Assembly (NCBI GenBank): GCA_951802195.1
Contig: OX637625.1
Location: 1,240,001-1,304,000 of the forward strand
Direction of reading: 5' to 3'
Length of the DNA: 64,000 bases
Source: Tausonia pullulans
Lineage: Eukaryota; Basidiomycota; Tremellomycetes; Cystofilobasidiales; Mrakiaceae
Part shown: one piece after another, positions 23,972 to 34,383 of the stretch
Layout of the letters: the number at the start of each line of letters is the position of its first letter
Position numbering within the stretch: position 1 is the stretch's first letter
The notes under the pieces: model-generated
What the model was told of the DNA's origin: nothing
Seen by the model: the letters and a program-made list of their open reading frames with translations, nothing else
Database searches by the model: none
Program-made: the position numbers and the translations under genes

Positions 23972-25630
23972 ATGTCGTCCCTCCTCCTCCGTCCGCTTGC
24001 ACGAGCCAGGGCGGCGCCCTCGCTCGTCTTGTCCTCCCTCCGCTCCGTCTCGGCCGCTGCTGGAGGCAAAACGCTCTCTGAGGTCACTGGCGGCAACCCG
24101 GACACCTCGAGCGAGATCGTCCCCGAACGGCAGTCTGCCCAGGCTGCCGCTGAGGCCGCTGGCAAGCCCCGCTCTATTGGGGACAGCACCTCGGCCCTCG
24201 ACTGTGAGCTCCTGCTTTGGAGACGGTTGAGGCGTCCTGCGGTCGCTGACGACGAAAGCCCGAACATCGAAACGAAACAGACAAGCTACACCAGCGTGGA
24301 GGATCCAGGCCCCCTCCCCTCCCCGTCTTTCACCCGTCACAGCGGTCCGCTGAGGATCATGTCCTCAGCATCCTCTACAACACGCCTCCTCCGAGCGCCG
24401 AGCCTTACAAGCGGTGAGTCCAGGCGTTTCCTGCTTTTTGGCCTTCCACTTCGCATCGACTGGCTTTTGCCCTCGCTCGTCGTCATTGTTTCGGTCCGTG
24501 TCGCCCGGAGATAGGGCTGAGCAGACATGTTTGATCTTCATACAGCCACATCCTCAATTGTCTCGTCCAGAACGAACCTGGAGTCCTCTCGCGGGTCTCA
24601 GGTATCCTCGCTGCTCGTGGCTTTAATATCGGTGTGTATTGTTTCTCTGAACGTGTCAACCCGTCCCCTCGCCCGCGAGACTGACGAGCAGCTGGCCACT
24701 CCTTCCCCTCCAGATTCGCTCGTCGTCTGCCGGACCGAGGTCAGGGATCTCTCGCGGATGTGCATTGTTCTCAAGGGTCAGGACGGCGTCGTCGAGCAGG
24801 CCCGGAGACAGCTCGAAGACCTCGTGAGCCCATCCGCTCCCTGTTCATCTCTTTGTTCTCGTTCTGACATTGTATGCGTCTACCCCACCTTCCTCCAGGT
24901 CCCTGTCTGGGCCGTCCTCGACTACACGCAGACCAGCGTGATCCAGCGCGAGCTCCTTCTTGTCAAGATCTCAACTCTTGGGTTCGTCGTCCTCCTACGT
25001 TCGCCAACGTGACACCCAGGTTTACGCTGTTGCTCTCTCTCTCTCCCAGACCCGAGTACTTTGAGGACCAGATGTCATCCGGCCCCTCGCTCCACCCGAC
25101 GACGACCTCTTCCTCCCTCCCTCCCCTCCCGACGGCTGAAGGTCACCTAACTTCGGCCCAGCAGGCCACCCCCCCCTCCGCGCACGACGACCCCTCGACG
25201 ACGCTCGCCCGGCACTTTGAGCACCCGAATCCCCCGCCGGCGTATCAGGGTCTCAACCACTCTGAGGCGCTCATTCGCAAGGGTCAGCACCTCGCGGCGA
25301 TCCAGGCACTCGCGACGCAGTTCGGGGGTCGGACCGTCGACGTCTCGCTCGGAAGCGTCATCGTTGAGATCACGGGCAAGACCAACAGACTCGATGCATT
25401 CCTGAGCCTCGTTCGGCCCTATGGTATTCTCGAGGCTGTCAGGAGTGGTACGTCACTGGTGACTTCCGTTGGCCTTATGGACGTCCTACTGACGCCTTTG
25501 CTCTCTCGTTTTGTCCCGCACAGGTGCCATGGTCATGCCCCGGACGCCGATTCCCCGGAACCCAGAGGACGACGAGGAAGTCTCCTCGGAGGACTACGTG
25601 ATGGACGCCTCACTCCTCCCTCCCGGTTAA
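23972..25630 (+). CDS. ILV6: Acetolactate synthase regulatory (small) subunit, mitochondrial
   Basis: Regulates the branched-chain amino acid enzyme Ilv2 and confers valine feedback, in mitochondria. Seven exons: 23972-24203, 24281-24413, 24546-24631, 24714-24823, 24899-24981, 25050-25447, 25524-25630; 382 aa. Residues 1-40 form an Arg/Ser/Leu-rich presequence. The ACT domain is HILNCLVQNEPGVLSRVSGILAARGFNIDSLVV followed by EVRDLSRMCIVLKGQDGVVEQA. Then come VPVWAVLDYTQTSVIQRELLLVKIS and a second conserved domain (EALIRKGQHLAAIQALATQFGGRTVDVS, EITGKTNRLDAFLSLVRPYGILEAVRSG). The insert between the domains is Ser/Thr/Pro-rich, as usual in fungi. The fifth intron uses a GTTCGT donor. Confidence 0.95.
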
Positions 25631-26558
25631 AACGGCAGCACGCCCCCGAGTGTCACGTCTTTCCTCTATGGCCAGTCAGCTCCCTTGTTGTTCTTAAAAC
25701 GCGCGTGCTTCGTGCCTCTCCCTCTATATGCCTTGTTTTTTTCTTGCATGACGACAGAGACGAGACGGAGGTCCGTTTTTGAGAGCTTAGAATGATCACT
25801 CGCTAGATCGCAAGAGGGCTAGTGGCGTGCACGTCGAGGTTGAGGGGTAGCATGCTCTTTCACATTCCCTCCCGTTCATGGCTTGGTTAGAAGGGCATGA
25901 TGGATGTCGTTGGCTCTGCCGCTTACCTGAAACATGCGCGCTCAGACGAAGGAGAGCGCGCGCAGCTCCTATTCTCACTGTCCCTCACTGTCTGCCACAT
26001 TGCTCTGCTCCCTCGTCAGCATGAGCAGCGAGGGAGGGGTCACATATGATAGATGCTAGCTCTCGCGGGTCCAGCCTTAAAGCGTGAACGGGCCTCGACC
26101 TTTGCCACCCCTCCTCTCTCGATCATCGGCGGCGCCCGTGGGTGAAAGTCGCTCAAGTCCGAGCCTGGAAATAGAGGCCGCCGTCGATGTCGTCGAGAGA
26201 AAACGGGAAACCAGGGGGCAGGAGGAGAGAAAGCAGCCGCGCGGAGCTCTCTCAGTTGCGCCTCATCGTCTCCTTATTCTGGACCCCTTTGCTTTGTCTC
26301 TCCTCTCGACCAAACCACAACCCGATTCTTCCCTTCTCTCTCTCGTCTCTTATCTCTCGCCTCGGAACCCCCACGCTCTCTTTCCCTCTTCCCCCTTCCT
26401 CCTCTCCCTCTACTACACCCGTCCTTCGCTCGCTCACTCCCAAAAGCAAAGGCGGCCCACGCTCGTTTCACATTTCAACGCGCAACGCTCGACCCTTTTT
26501 CCCTCCCTTCCCAGCTTCTTCTTTCCACCCGCTCCCCCCTCCTTCAACAACATCAACG
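25631..26558. other. Intergenic region with long pyrimidine-rich tract
   Basis: About 930 bp with no supportable gene. The last 300 bp (26270-26550) of the plus strand are strongly CT-rich, a common feature upstream of well-expressed fungal genes. They lead directly into the ATG of the membrane-protein gene. Confidence 0.45.
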
Positions 26559-28771
26559 ATGCACGGCCACGGACGCATGAGAAACGCTCGCAAGCGGCTT
26601 GTCCCGAAGGGATTTCAGTACTACTATACTCCCAGTGAGTAGGTGGCACAAGAGCGCGCTCGTAGGCGAGCAGAAGGCTCTCGATCGGGGGGAGGGGAGA
26701 GAGGGAAGAGAAGGGGGGAAGAGGGCAAGCGAAAACGTCACGCGCTGAGGAGCATCAGTAGGCACAAAAGGTTTCCGAGAGAAGCGGCAAACGACTCTTA
26801 GGAAGAAGCTTTTGCAAGGGGAGGAGCAGGATTGCAGCGGCCTAAGAGGATCGAGAGAGGAGGGCAAGATGAGAGACGAGACGCGTAGTGCCTGACGCCC
26901 GCCCCTCGCGAGCGGAGCGCGCGCTTGCGTTCCCTCCTTCCAGCTCCTTGACGATTTGAACCCTTAGCTTGCCTGGACAATACTTGCTCAGATGTCTAAC
27001 CGTCGTCTCTGCTATCTTATCCAGGTTCGACCCACTCCGAATCACAGTCGGAGACCGCCAAGGCCAGCGTGCGCCCCTCTCACCTTCAATCTGGATCTCA
27101 CCCCTGTTGAAACTAATACATGCCCCCTGACGTTATTCAAGGTTACTATCTCTGTCTCTTCGACGACGCCTTCCACTTCTTCGACATCGAGCGCCTCGCC
27201 TACGACGACGGCCAAGGCCGATGTGTCGTCGACGTCTTCGGCGGCAGCTGAGAAGTCGGCGACCTCATCGACCCCCACGTTCGCCAACGTCCCTCCCGTC
27301 GGAAGTGACACGAGCAGTCAGTCGCAATCTCTCTCGCCCGGCTGGAAGCGCACACTCGACTGACTTGTATTCGTTACCAGCCTCCTCCAAAGTGGCCGTT
27401 ACTGCCCCCTACGTTCCGCCTCAGGCCTCCACCGCGACGAGCTCGACCCCTGAGGAGACGACGACGTCCAAGAAGATCGTCACCGTCACTGCAAGCGCGA
27501 GCAACGTCCGGGCCCTGTCCTCTTCCAAGGTCTCCAGCTCGGCTCCATCCGCTTCGGCTGCCCTTGCCAATTCCAACGGGTCTGAGTCGTCCGGGTAAGC
27601 AAATGCGCATCGCATCTTCTTTTGAGTGTAACGAATGCTTTTAGCTGATTCCGCGCGCTCCTTGTCAATCTTTCCTTCCTCTCTGCTCTTTACCTCCGCC
27701 TCTGTCAGCATGAGCGGCGGCTCCATCGCCGGTATCATCGCCGCACTCGTCATCTTCGCCGGCTGCATTCTTGGCCTCATGGTTTGGCGCCGGAAAGCCC
27801 GTCAGTCGCGCCGCGAGCGCGCCGAGACTGCCATCGGGCACATGGGGCCTAGCGCCGGTGGACCCGGAGGCTACGGCTCAAGGGACAGCGCGTACGAACT
27901 TGGAGACGCCGATGTTATGGGCGGCGTCGGAATGGTTGAAAGGTCAAGGTCATTCGTGACGAGGGCCGAGGGGGGGCCGAGGCCGCCAACGATGATTGAG
28001 AGCGGTCGCGCAGGTATCGGACGGGGTGGAGGAGCGTAAGTCGGGCCCTCTTGTTGTGTCCTTCGATGCGCCAGATCACTAATCCTCTGAGCCACTCTCA
28101 GCGCCTCCCCCGTCCCTCCTATGCCCACAATTTACTCCTCCGGCGAACCGGATTCCTCAGCTTACTCGACTGGTGCCGGAGGTCCGACCGCCACGCACTT
28201 CGATGACCAGATCAACGGCTACCCGGACATCAACAGCCACTCAAGCACGGTTGCTCCCCCCAGCGCCGAGGTCTATGCCGTGGGCTCGGTCCTCCCCTCA
28301 CCTGGAGGAACTACTCTCTCCTCTCCTGCCGTCCCCGGCTCGGCGCAGCACCTCATCTCGCCGTACGATAACCCCGGGTTCCAACAGCAGCAACAGTTCT
28401 CGCCCCACCCGTACAACAACCAACAGGCCTATTACCCCCAGCCACAAGGGCCTCATGGATCGGCATATCTCTCTGGGCCGCCTCCTCCTCAACCTTTTGA
28501 TCAGATGCAGCCCCAGCAGCCCCAGGGGCATGAATACCCGATGATGTTCCCGAACGGCCACTATGCGCCTCAGCAGCCGATGCCATTCGCTGCGCCGTTG
28601 CCTCAGCTCCCGATGGGTGACGCACCACCAGCTGTTGCTCCCCAACAGGCGTACCCGGTGCAGCAACAGCCCCATCAGCCAATGCAGTCCCAGCAACAGA
28701 TGGCTGGCCAGCCGCCTCGGACCCAGCAACGGGATGACCTCGATGACGCCTACGGCGGACTCGGGTACTAA
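26559..28771 (+). CDS. Single-pass membrane protein with Ser/Thr-rich ectodomain and Gln/Pro-rich tail
   Basis: Six exons: 26559-26634, 27025-27068, 27142-27316, 27381-27594, 27709-28035, 28102-28771; 501 aa. Residues about 40-168 are almost all Ser/Thr/Ala, likely O-mannosylated if extracellular. One membrane segment at about 173-196 (SIAGIIAALVIFAGCILGLMVW) is followed at once by RRKARQSRRER, a positive stop-transfer. The remaining 290 residues are Gly-, Pro- and Gln-rich with PPPPQPFDQMQPQQPQ-like stretches, and end LDDAYGGLGY. The architecture resembles fungal wall-stress or axial-type sensors (Mid2/Skg6-like), but no domain is recognised. No classical signal peptide is visible; the basic N-terminus MHGHGRMRNARKRL is unusual. 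The first intron is about 390 nt, the longest in this block. Confidence 0.8.
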
Positions 28772-29602
28772 GATGCCCAATGGCGCACGCGACTTAGGGG
28801 CTGGACCCCTCCTTGGCCTGCTTTTGCTTTCTAGTATTCTCATTTTACTTTGTGGCTTTCTTCGCGTATGACTCGTAGGAAAGGTCGATGGACTTTCGTT
28901 TCGTTCTCCACTCCTCCCATCGTGCCCCTTATTCAGATGCACGCGTCGATCCTTCCTTGCTTCCCTCTATCCCCCCTTCCGCTGCTGGTCGCTTGCAACG
29001 CTACTCTAGACCACTGCTCGCTTCTTTGCCTTGCATGACTCCTCTTGCTTTCTCTCCTCACCTCCTTGTCTGCCTCCCACACTCCCAGCTTGTGGGCCCT
29101 CTTTCTCTCCTATTTCAATCCCAATCGATTTGACTCTCTTCGCCTGCCTGCTGAGGGGTCTGAATCCTCGCGGGCTGTGGAAGTGGGAGGGACATGCGAT
29201 GGAAAGGCCATGCTCATCGATCAACAGAAGACACGCCTTGTAAGCCAGACCAATCATGGGAGTGAAGGGAAGGAGAGATGGATCTAGGTAAACTGCAGCT
29301 CCGAGCAGGCAGCCGTCCAGGGCATGGAGACATCGTTCAGCTCGCCCAGACAAGAAAGACCGCTGTTGCTACTCTCGCTACCCTACCTTCTTGAAGCCAT
29401 TCTGTCGGCCTCTTTCGCTTGCGCCCGTGTGCCCGTTCACGGGGTACTTGAAAGCGACACTCGTCACCCGGCGAAATTCGCCCATGTCATGTGGCGATCA
29501 AGCAAAAGGCCGACCGGCCAAGCTGGGCATTCCGAGTAGAAACGTCTACGTATACATGAAAAGGTTACAGCCTCTCAGTTTGAGACATTAGAGAGAAAAT
29601 TA
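28772..29602. other. Intergenic region, no gene recognised
   Basis: About 830 bp between the membrane-protein gene and the first tRNA. Short open frames on both strands show no motifs. It marks the start of the looser accessory block. Confidence 0.45.
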
Positions 29603-29674
29603 TTCCCTTGCCGGGAGTCGAACCCGGGCCTTGACGGTGAGAGCGTCATATCATAGCCGTTAGACAACAAAGGA
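29603..29674 (-). tRNA. tRNA-Glu(CTC)
   Basis: Seventy-two nt; acceptor TCCTTTG pairs with CAAGGGA, discriminator A. The anticodon loop CTCTCAC is closed by TGACG/CGTCA, giving anticodon CTC. The T arm is CCGGG-TTCGACT-CCCGG. An A4 run just outside (T4 on the transcript) serves as terminator. It is identical to the copy at 47558-47629. Confidence 0.95.
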
Positions 29675-30200
29675 TAAAGCTCAGAAGGAGCCTTGTGTTG
29701 CTACCAATATCCACCCGCCCATCAGGCTTCACGCCCTGTTCATGTGTCTCCCTCTTGTCGTCTTCAGCCGCCATCCGGATACTGGATCCACAGACGTCCC
29801 TGCAGGTTGGCAGTTTACAGCCTAGGACTGCGTGCGTGTTACGCAGGTGTGGAAAAGGCAATCGTGGGACCAGCAAGGTGCGTGCGTGACAACAGCCCAG
29901 CCCATCTCCACCCGCCCCCAAGGCTTGGTCCACCACCGCTTCCTACGGCCTTTCCCTCCATGCAGCCAGCAAATGGAGATTCCAAAACTCCTCACCTCGT
30001 GAGGTTGAATCGCGTGCCTTGAGAGCGCGGTTTCGATCGTTGCTGTCTCAAGCTCTTCCAGATGAGCTAAGCGGTGGCGCGCGGAATTCTCTGAGGCATC
30101 CGCCACCACTTCACCGCTCCATCGCTCACCGCCCCACCGTCCGACTCGCACTGCTCTCGAGGGCACGAAGCACGGGGACCGAGGGAGGCCAAAAAGAACA
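29675..30200. other. Spacer within the left tRNA cluster
   Basis: About 525 bp with no protein gene seen. A stretch at about 29996-30085, read on the minus strand, has A-box- and B-box-like sequences but no acceptable tRNA fold; it may be a decayed tRNA. Confidence 0.4.
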
Positions 30201-30274
30201 TGATCAATGAGGGGGTCGAACCCGCGACCTTGGCGTTATTAGCACCACGCTCTAACCAACTGAGCTAATCGATC
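30201..30274 (-). tRNA. tRNA-Ile(AAT)
   Basis: Seventy-four nt; acceptor GATCGAT with ATTGATC (one G-T pair). D arm GCTC-AGTTGGTTA-GAGC; anticodon loop CTAATAA, anticodon AAT. The T stem has one mismatch. An A5 run flanks the 3' side as terminator. Confidence 0.9.
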
Positions 30275-30492
30275 AAGCTGCTTGTGCAGTTGTTGTCAAC
30301 TACGCAGTCAGACCCTCGTTTGCACTCCGTGCCCGACGGTCTGTCTTCCCGCCCCGTCCGCACCCCCCGATAAGCACTGTGGGGCCGTGAGCGCGTGCCG
30401 TGGCGTGGCGAGGCGCGCGAGCAAAGACCGGGCGAGGATGAGAGAGTGGGCTGCTGTCGAGCGCGTGCACGGCTGGGATATCCAAGTGACCT

Positions 30493-30565
30493 GGGGGTTT
30501 AGCTCAGTTGGTAGAGCGTTCGCTTCGCATGTAAAAGGTCATGAGTTCAACTCTTATAGCCTCCA
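30493..30565 (+). tRNA. tRNA-Ala(CGC)
   Basis: Seventy-three nt; D arm GCTC-AGTTGGTA-GAGC, anticodon loop TTCGCAT, T arm GAGTTCAACTC. A T5 run follows. It closely resembles the two Ala(AGC) genes here but the anticodon reads CGC and the anticodon stem has one mismatch. Confidence 0.85.
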
Positions 30566-30955
30566 GACAGTTCCTTTTTGCAGCCTCAAGGAGGAAAGCC
30601 GGTGGTAGTAAGAGGGTGTCGGTGGCAGTGAAGGTGCAGAGGTGGTGATGGTAGGCGTGCGGCGGGGGAAACGGCGTCGGGGGGAATCGACGTTATTATC
30701 ACCACGACGACCGGGCGACGAGTTGTGACGGCGTTTGACGAGCGGCGCCTTCCCTTCTGCGGCTCTGGATCTTCTGATCTGCGGTCAATTGGGGATAGAC
30801 CCTCGTCCGAGGGATGGAGCCCAGAGAGATGGCAGGGAATGCGAGTCCTGTCCCAGAGGAGAGATTGAAGGAGCGAAAAGGTGAGCGCGCTCTCGCTCGA
30901 GCGCCGCCGACATGGGCAAAAGTATTGGCTCCTCGGCGAAGAGGAGAGATTTTCT

Positions 30956-31028
30956 TGGAGACTATAAGAGTTGAACTCATGACCTTACACATGCTAAGCG
31001 TACGCTCTACCAACTGAGCTAAATCCCC
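30956..31028 (-). tRNA. tRNA-Ala(AGC)
   Basis: Seventy-three nt; acceptor GGGGATT, D arm GCTC-AGTTGGTA-GAGC, anticodon loop TTAGCAT with anticodon AGC. Identical in sequence to the gene at 43970-44042. A retroelement 3' end lies in its 5' flank at about 125 bp. Confidence 0.93.
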
Positions 31029-31152
31029 AAGTGGTTTGCTTGATGGAGCAGGCCCTCCCATTGGATATTGACTGATTTTTCATCAACGCCCTGTTTTTCG
31101 CCATCAGGGTGGTTCGACCATCACCCTTCCCTCTGCGCCCGACGTTCTCACG

Positions 31153-31240
31153 CTCGTTCGTGTTCGCTCTCCCTCTCCCTAGCTACGACTCCATATCGCT
31201 CTTAGGGGTACCTCGTCCTCTACATATCACTCATGACTGA
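31153..31240 (+). mobile_element. 3' end of a tRNA-associated LINE-like retroelement, copy 1 (5'-truncated)
   Basis: About 85 bp match the 3' end of the element at 45354-47093 and the copy at 43790-43900. Shared landmarks, in order, are TTCGCTCTCCCTCT, CTAGCTACGA, TACCTCG and ATGACT. It lies upstream of tRNA-Ala(AGC) on the opposite strand. Only a short A-rich end remains. Confidence 0.65.
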
Positions 31241-31838
31241 ATTGAAATGGTCAATTTGGCGGTCTTTGCCCCCAGCCGCTCTGCCACGCACGCACACGAG
31301 CTTGAGGTTGTGGAACGACGGAGGCCCCGACCCATTAGCAGCTGCTCATGCCGGAGGCATCGCGCGCGCCCACTGGTGGCAATCCTCCCTCTCCATTTCC
31401 TTCACCATGGACCGGCTTAACGTTAACACACGGGCGAGTCCCCGTGACAAGGTTCTTCCTCCAGTGGGTGGTTAAATGGGCGGGGCGCTGCTCAGACTCG
31501 CTCCGCCCTTTGTCGGTCTCGGCTCGGAGGCGTCCGTCCCTGCCAGGTTCGGAGGAGGTGGGGAGGAGGAGGACTGAGGGAGCTCCTCCCTCCCAGTTTC
31601 TTATCTCGACAGCGATATCGACTGTTGCGGCCATCATCGGCTTCAAGACACGAGGACTTTTTGAAGTGGCATTAAGATTATCTGAGGTGGTGCTCCGCCG
31701 TTGTGAGGAGCTCGCTACCCAGCTTTGTCTCCAACCGTGGCACTGCTTCATTCCTTACCCACCCACGACACATTCATAAGCCAGCGTAGACACCTACTCA
31801 ACCCAATCTTGTACTCCCAAGTTCATCCAAACCACACA
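31241..31838. other. Intergenic region before the dioxygenase gene
   Basis: About 600 bp; no gene recognised. The last 100 bp form a promoter-like stretch before the ATG at 31839. Confidence 0.4.
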
Positions 31839-33334
31839 ATGCCGCCTGCTAGTCTCTTCAACCCCCCTTCACCCACTGTCCAGGGCAAGCCCCATGTCCC
31901 TGCCTGGATTCCCCCTCCCGTCACTAAGGAGACGCACAACTTTGCCGAACTCAAGTCTATCGATTTGAGTAAGATGGACTCGGATGACCCCGCGGTTGTC
32001 GAAGAGCTTGTCGAGGAGATCAAGATCGCTATCCGCGATGACGGCTTCATCTTCCTCGAGAACTATGGCATTTCCTACGAACAGGTGAGTACCTCCAGTC
32101 AACTCCAGTCAACCTCATACCTCTCGCTGGCCCAGCCACCCACATACATTTGCTAAGTTTTCACCTTGGCACTGTCTCAGCTCAACCGTCAGTTCTCGCT
32201 CGCGCAATACCTTTACAACAACATCAGCGACGAGGACAAGGCCCGCCTCTTGTTCGACCCCGAGACCGGTCGCTGGTCTGGCTACAAGCACCCTTACGGT
32301 TTCAAGCGCTTCCGTGGCGCTCCCGATGGAATTGAGCAATTCAACTGGTACCCCCGCGAGTGGAAGGACCCTAGTTTCATCCCCTCTTGCATTCACCCAT
32401 TCATGGACGAGATTGAGGCGTTCTGCAACGTGAGTCCGAGTCTAGGAAATTGCCTTTGATAATGTGCTCATCGTCGTGTGCTGTCCAGTACCTCACCAAA
32501 TCTGTCAACCGTCGCTTGCTGGCCCTGTTCTCGCGTGTCCTCGAGCTTCCAGACGACTACCTCTGGGACAAGGTACAATCCCACGGCACCCCCACCGGCG
32601 AGGGCTACTTCCGCCACGCCCTATTTCGTCCCGTCGAGAAAAAAACCCAGGAATCGTCCAAGGGTCTCCGTATGCACGGCCACACCGACTTCGGCCTCAC
32701 CACTCTGCTCTTCTCTGTGCCCATCTCGTGCCTGCAGATCTGGGGCCACGATGAGGAATGGCACTACGTCCCTTACAAGCCTGGAGCGCTCGTCGTCAAT
32801 ATTGGAGAGACCCTTGAGATTGTGTCTGGAGGACACTTCAAGGCAACCCGTCACCGCGTTTTCAAACCCCCTGTGGACCAGCTTCACGAGGAGCGTCTGT
32901 CTCTCGTTCTCTTCAACTCGTCTGTTGGTGAACTCCGCATGACCCCGGCTGCCGGTAAGTGGACACTTTTTCTATCTCACGTTTCGAAATGAACTGCGGG
33001 ATTGACTTTGCAGCGATACTCTTAGAGTCGCCTCTGATTCAGCGCGAGGGTTGTATCGAGGAGCAGGGTGTTTACAAAGAGTTTAAGGCGATCATCGATC
33101 AGGGAGTGCCAGTGAGTATGACTCTCAAGAACCCACCGTATCGAGCCATATCTGACGCGAGATCCTTGTTCGTAGATCCCCACCAACCAGCAATGGCGCG
33201 AGATCCAGATCGCTGAGGCGACCGACCCGACCGACACCGAGCGCAACAAGCTCGGCGCCGACCAGGTTCTGATTAACGGCAAGCTCATGCAGCACCGCGA
33301 ATACCTGGGTGTCAAGGTGTTGTTGCCCGTTTGA
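31839..33334 (+). CDS. 2-oxoglutarate/Fe(II)-dependent dioxygenase (isopenicillin-N-synthase-like)
   Basis: Oxidises an unknown small substrate using 2-oxoglutarate and Fe(II), probably in the cytosol. Five exons: 31839-32084, 32181-32429, 32489-32954, 33014-33111, 33176-33334; 405 aa. The N-terminal DIOX_N region is IDLSKMDSDDP...IRDDGFIFLENYGIS. The 2OG-Fe(II) core has HGHTDFG, giving iron ligands H230 and D232, then ATRHRVF with distal H287. ERLSLVLF supplies the Arg301-x-Ser303 that binds 2-oxoglutarate. All catalytic residues are present. The C-terminal extension to about residue 400 is normal for fungal members. Neighbours are an allantoate-permease-type transporter and an aldolase, so it may act in the same catabolic pathway; this is inference. 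Confidence 0.92.
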
Positions 33335-33939
33335 ACGGGCGAGCTGGAGTTCTCCAGGCAGGTGTTGCTTTCAGGATCTGTCTAATAGTTTTGAATAGGT
33401 CGCTTCAGCGTTGTGTATTGGACCGCCCAGGTCAAAGATGCAGTGAACCCCCACACCCCTTCTCTTCCCTTCCCATTTTCTTTCCCTTTCGAGTCGTAGA
33501 CAGTCCGTCATCGTTTATTGATGACAACTGTCGCCATTGAGAAGTCTTCGCAGGACTTAGGGTCGTGCTGCTCGGCGGCCCGCCACCGCTCCAGCGGCTC
33601 ATTTATACCCAGGTCGTCACAGAAGACTGACCAGCGCGGAACGTCATTTCAGTACTGGCTTGTACGGATGATAGGGGAAGCGAGGCGAACCCTTGTTTGT
33701 ACCGCATCACCAGCACCCGCTGGAGCTCCTGAGTCGAGACATGGTCAATGTGAAACTCGGGGGATATCTTGAAAGGCTTGCTCATGACTGGTTGAATGAA
33801 AGCTGGTGATAGAGATTGATGGCTGAGGTTCATAGAGAATCTATCAGTACGGATGAAGCAATCCCCCATCTTGGCCCGACGCAGGCGATGTGGATTCTGA
33901 AATTGATTAGGACGCCGAGGGGCCCAAGACCGCAGAGCA

Positions 33940-34340
33940 AGTTAACAACCCCAGCAACCGTATTGACTCGGCAAATCGGCGCAGCGTTGTTCGTGTTGAC
34001 CACGAGACCACTCCGGCACAAAACTCACATCAAGGTCAGGAAGGGAGGCACAGGATTGATTTCTCGTCTGCCTTACACCGTTTCTTGGGAGAAGCCTGAC
34101 AGTACTGGTGCACAAGTTAAATGATGGCTTGCGGCGGGCGCCATCGAGCCCTCTAACTCTCCCTATGGCTTGCTCCCCAGTCATTGTCGTGCGCAAGATG
34201 TGGAAGTTCCGTGGGTGTATTGAATACTGTCGATTGAAAGCAGCCACTGTGAATGATCCGTACCCCTCCCTTGTCAAGCAGACATCTTTCACTTTCCCAC
34301 AGGCGCTCAATGCGTATACGAAGCATCTTTCATAATAAAT
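33940..34340 (+). mobile_element. Ty3/Gypsy LTR retrotransposon fossil (reverse transcriptase fragment)
   Basis: A short plus-strand stretch around 34140-34330 retains recognisable reverse transcriptase sequence of the Ty3/Gypsy type (SPVIVVRK..., YCRLKAATVNDPYPS). Flanking sequence to about 33940 may belong to the same pol fragment. No LTRs, integrase or Gag were seen. It is a broken, old remnant. Confidence 0.6.
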
Positions 34341-34383
34341 AGTAGTCCCATACAAACGTTAAGTTGTACAATTCCCGTCGCCC

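Noticed and set aside
29996-30085. Possible tRNA on the minus strand with intron
   Set aside because: A- and B-box-like stretches exist, but acceptor and T stems have several mismatches and there is no U before the would-be anticodon.
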